NCBI GenBank assembly: GCA_022578605.1
Contig: MU394054.1
Location: 498,945-562,944, forward strand
From: Camillea tinctor
Lineage: Eukaryota > Ascomycota > Sordariomycetes > Xylariales > Xylariaceae
Direction of reading: 5' to 3'
Length of the DNA: 64,000 nucleotides
How positions within the stretch are numbered: the stretch's first letter is position 1; the number at the start of each line of letters is the position of its first letter. The notes beneath the pieces were generated by a model, which had not been told where the DNA came from, ran no database searches, and worked only from the letters and a program-made list of their open reading frames with translations. Both the position numbers and the translations under genes were made by a program. Of the stretch, positions 61,396 to 64,000 are shown piece by piece.

Positions 61396-64000
61396 GTTAC
61401 CTCTTTGAGCTCACTCCCCTTCACGCACACATACACACTCTCTCCCTTCTCCACACAGCTTGCATACTATCCACGGCGTTTCTTGGACGTTCGGCATTAC
61501 ACTCAATTCATCTCGTCTTGTCTTCTATCTAGCTGCAATGTATGTTCGTACGTGTGCGTGTGTATGTAGTGTTTTGGGCTAGTTCCGCATTGCCTGCATG
61601 CAGGGTATGGCAAAATCGGAAACCCGAGGAAAAGGCTATGGCATTATATATATACTAGTTCCCGGAAACGGGTTAGTTGGACGTAGGGAGCATAGAGTCA
61701 TGGGTGGGCGGAAAAGGCGGAAGAAGGGGTTCAGATTGGCGTGGGGACGTGTGAAAAACGAGTATACGAAAAGAACTCTTCCACCTTAGGGGCAAGGGAA
61801 ATGAGTATAAACAAAATTCACTATACGATATAACTTCGCAAAGTCTTAACTCTCCAAAAAAGAGCCCACGAGAAAAATATTGATAACGAGAAGGAAAAAA
61901 TTGAAACAGGTCAAATTGTGTGGGGGGAAGCTCCGTTTAGGACAACGATGCCGGTGGGGACTATAACCCTTTAAGACACCGGGCCTTTCCCCCACAACAC
62001 GAAGACTGCGAGCCGGTTGATGCGATGCAAGGGTGTTATGTATAATACAGAGTTTTGTATAGGCAATCCAAGAGATATACCTTTTCTTTTTCCTAGAAGG
62101 GGGAACTTAGCGAACGTTACCGTCGCAGATGCTCCTGCTGCTGCTGCTTCTGCCCGGGCAGAAGGCGAAAAAGAAAAATGATAGATAGAAAAACGAAAAA
62201 GAGAATAGACATAGAAAGGACAGGGGAAGAGAAAAAAGTTACCTTACCCCCTCTCTCCCTAGCACTTGCGTCTACAATTTTTTTCCTTGGCTTCCTGGGA
62301 AAATGATAAAGAATATAGTCGATTAGGTTATTGTAAGCGCACTGCCCGAAGCCGATGCAGGGGCGTAAACAACGATGTTAGATATCTGGAGATCGTCTTA
62401 ATCATCGAGACGTTTTAGTTCGTATGTACGCATATACGCATGTAGTAAGTCAGTATGTACTAAAAGTATCCTCTCAACGGTCATCGTATAGTCCGTCTAG
62501 CGGTCCAAAGCATACATACCATACATATACACCCTTGCTTTCCTCCCCACCAGACTACATATGCTGCTTTTCTCTATCATACCCTCTGTAACTACACATA
62601 CACCCCTCGTTACGCTCCTTTTCCTTGCTAACCAAACACAGTTCTAGCGACAAAAACTGCCACGTAATACGTACGTGGTAGGTATTATACCGGGCTCCCT
62701 TATTCCTTCGCGTTTCGTGCCCCAGTACGCGTTGTCGGAAAGAGAAAGGGGGGACAGAGAAGCAGGTACCTACCATAGCGGATGGAGCATTCCCTCAATC
62801 GATAAAAGCCCTAAAATCGTTGGTTGCCTCGGAGGACGTCAAATCCTTTCCCCGGCCTGCGGATCGTGACCGCAATGGCGCCGTCTGTCCGGGGAGACGC
62901 ATCCCGGGTACCCGGTCCTGTCGATCAACGGCGTGCCGATGCAAGCGTCATAAAGGGCCACACTTGGGGTGCTGCACTAACAGACCAAGCTCCCCTACGC
63001 GTTTCCCTGCTCTCTTCTTTAGTAGATGGGGGGGACGGGGGAGGGTGAATACGAGGAGGATTGGTGTTGAACAACACATACACAACACAACATGATAGAG
63101 AGTCAATAAGTCATGTACGTGGCTACTTTCATCAAACAACAGATACATACCGTTACTATGAAGGTATTGACAAGTAAACAACAGGGGGAGAGTATGGACG
63201 TACAAGGGGTACGCGTAGATATCTCGAAATGAACATACCCTACGCGTCTGTCTCCTCTCCCTTCCCCGCCACCCATCCCCTACCTTACCCCCATATTGCC
63301 ACTTTGTGTCAGCCTCACGACTACCGACATGATTAATATAAGCTTTTATTTTACCCCTTTTATCATCCCATGCGGCCTGGGCTCTGGGCCGGGCTGGGCC
63401 GGGCCTGGGCTAGCTGGCCGTTAATCACTTCAGCTGAAAAAGGGGCAAAGAAGGGGAAAAAAAGAAAAGAAGGAAGCAAGGAAGGCTACCCGCCTGATTG
63501 GGTGCGAATGCACAATGACGACGGGGAGAGGAAGGAGAAGGGGAAAAAAGACCTGTCTAGACCCGCGACTCCCGAGTGAAAGGGGGGGTTGGTGAGAATT
63601 TCGTCATCGATCATCGTGCGGCTCTGCGGCGACTAACATGTACATATAGAATGAATTAATAATATAGATGATTAGGGAAGTGCTGCTAATGGTTCATTAT
63701 AGTATGCTGAGAGAACGATAGAAAAGAACATAGAAATAAAATAGGATGAATTATAATATTAATAGAGCATCGTGAAGGAGTTAAGGAGTTCCAGCCCCTG
63801 ATGGCTGACCCCCACCACATTTACCCATGTGTTTGTCATTACTTTTTTACATAAACCAGTCTATGCGACGTCTCGGCAGTCAAGGAAATTTGGGAGTAGG
63901 ATATGTGAGAGCGAAGCAAGGAGGTGATTATGATGATATCATGATCTTAGGGTATCTGCATTCTCAGAGCTTTTAGCGGATGGTGTAAAAGGGGCAACTA

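Larger units (their letters stand above)
53351..64000. other. gene-poor region downstream of GT2, 10.6 kb
   Basis: No gene could be supported to the window end. The first few hundred bases should be the GT2 3' UTR. Listed separately are a 17-G run, an AC repeat and a perfect inverted repeat. TACA microsatellites occur at 61337-61360, and a 14-bp palindrome TGATAAGCTTATCA occurs near 59398. Short open frames show no family similarity. Confidence 0.45.

Overview
This is nuclear DNA of a filamentous ascomycete fungus, probably a Sordariomycete. The signs are short 50-250 bp introns with GTAAGT-like donors, CTAAC branch points and YAG acceptors. The gene set is typically fungal: GWT1, a GPI-anchored GH76 of the DFG5/DCW1 type, a Ca2+/H+ exchanger, a fungal GT2 and an NLR-like NACHT protein. 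The closest lineage (Xylariales-like) is only a guess. Most open frames in the window are chance frames in intergenic DNA or shadows of GC-rich exons, so the gene models here were rebuilt by joining exons by eye.

Layout. 1-2865 (-): 5' part of an NLR-like gene (alpha/beta-hydrolase plus NACHT), cut by the window edge. 3940-4917 (-): SPRY-domain protein. 5.0-8.4 kb: AT-rich DNA with two decayed relics, a cytochrome P450 fragment and the C-terminus of a berberine-bridge-type FAD oxidoreductase; it looks like the wreck of a secondary-metabolism locus. 8510-11273 (-): six-exon vacuolar CAX-type Ca2+/H+ antiporter with a giant central loop and a 16-nt micro-exon. 14895-17000 (-): intact four-exon P450. 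18052-19616 (-): GWT1. 20891-22302 (+): mostly disordered protein ending in a conserved GC-rich C-terminal module. 23827-25614 (-): GH76 endo-1,6-alpha-mannosidase with GPI signal. 30136-31710 (-): serine-rich coiled-coil protein of unknown function. 51470-53350 (+): four-exon family 2 glycosyltransferase.

How they fit together. There is no single pathway cluster. Three genes concern the cell surface: GWT1 acylates the inositol of GPI anchors, the GH76 protein is itself GPI-anchored and helps link GPI proteins to the wall, and the GT2 is a membrane polysaccharide synthase-like enzyme. They are not adjacent, and a shared biological theme is inference only.

The right half is remarkable for what is absent. 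About 19.8 kb (31.7-51.5 kb) and 10.6 kb (53.4-64.0 kb) on either side of the GT2 gene hold no gene I can support. They carry microsatellites, a 17-G run, perfect inverted repeats and a dispersed TAGGTA/TACCTA motif family. No tRNA, rRNA, CRISPR array or intact transposon was recognised.
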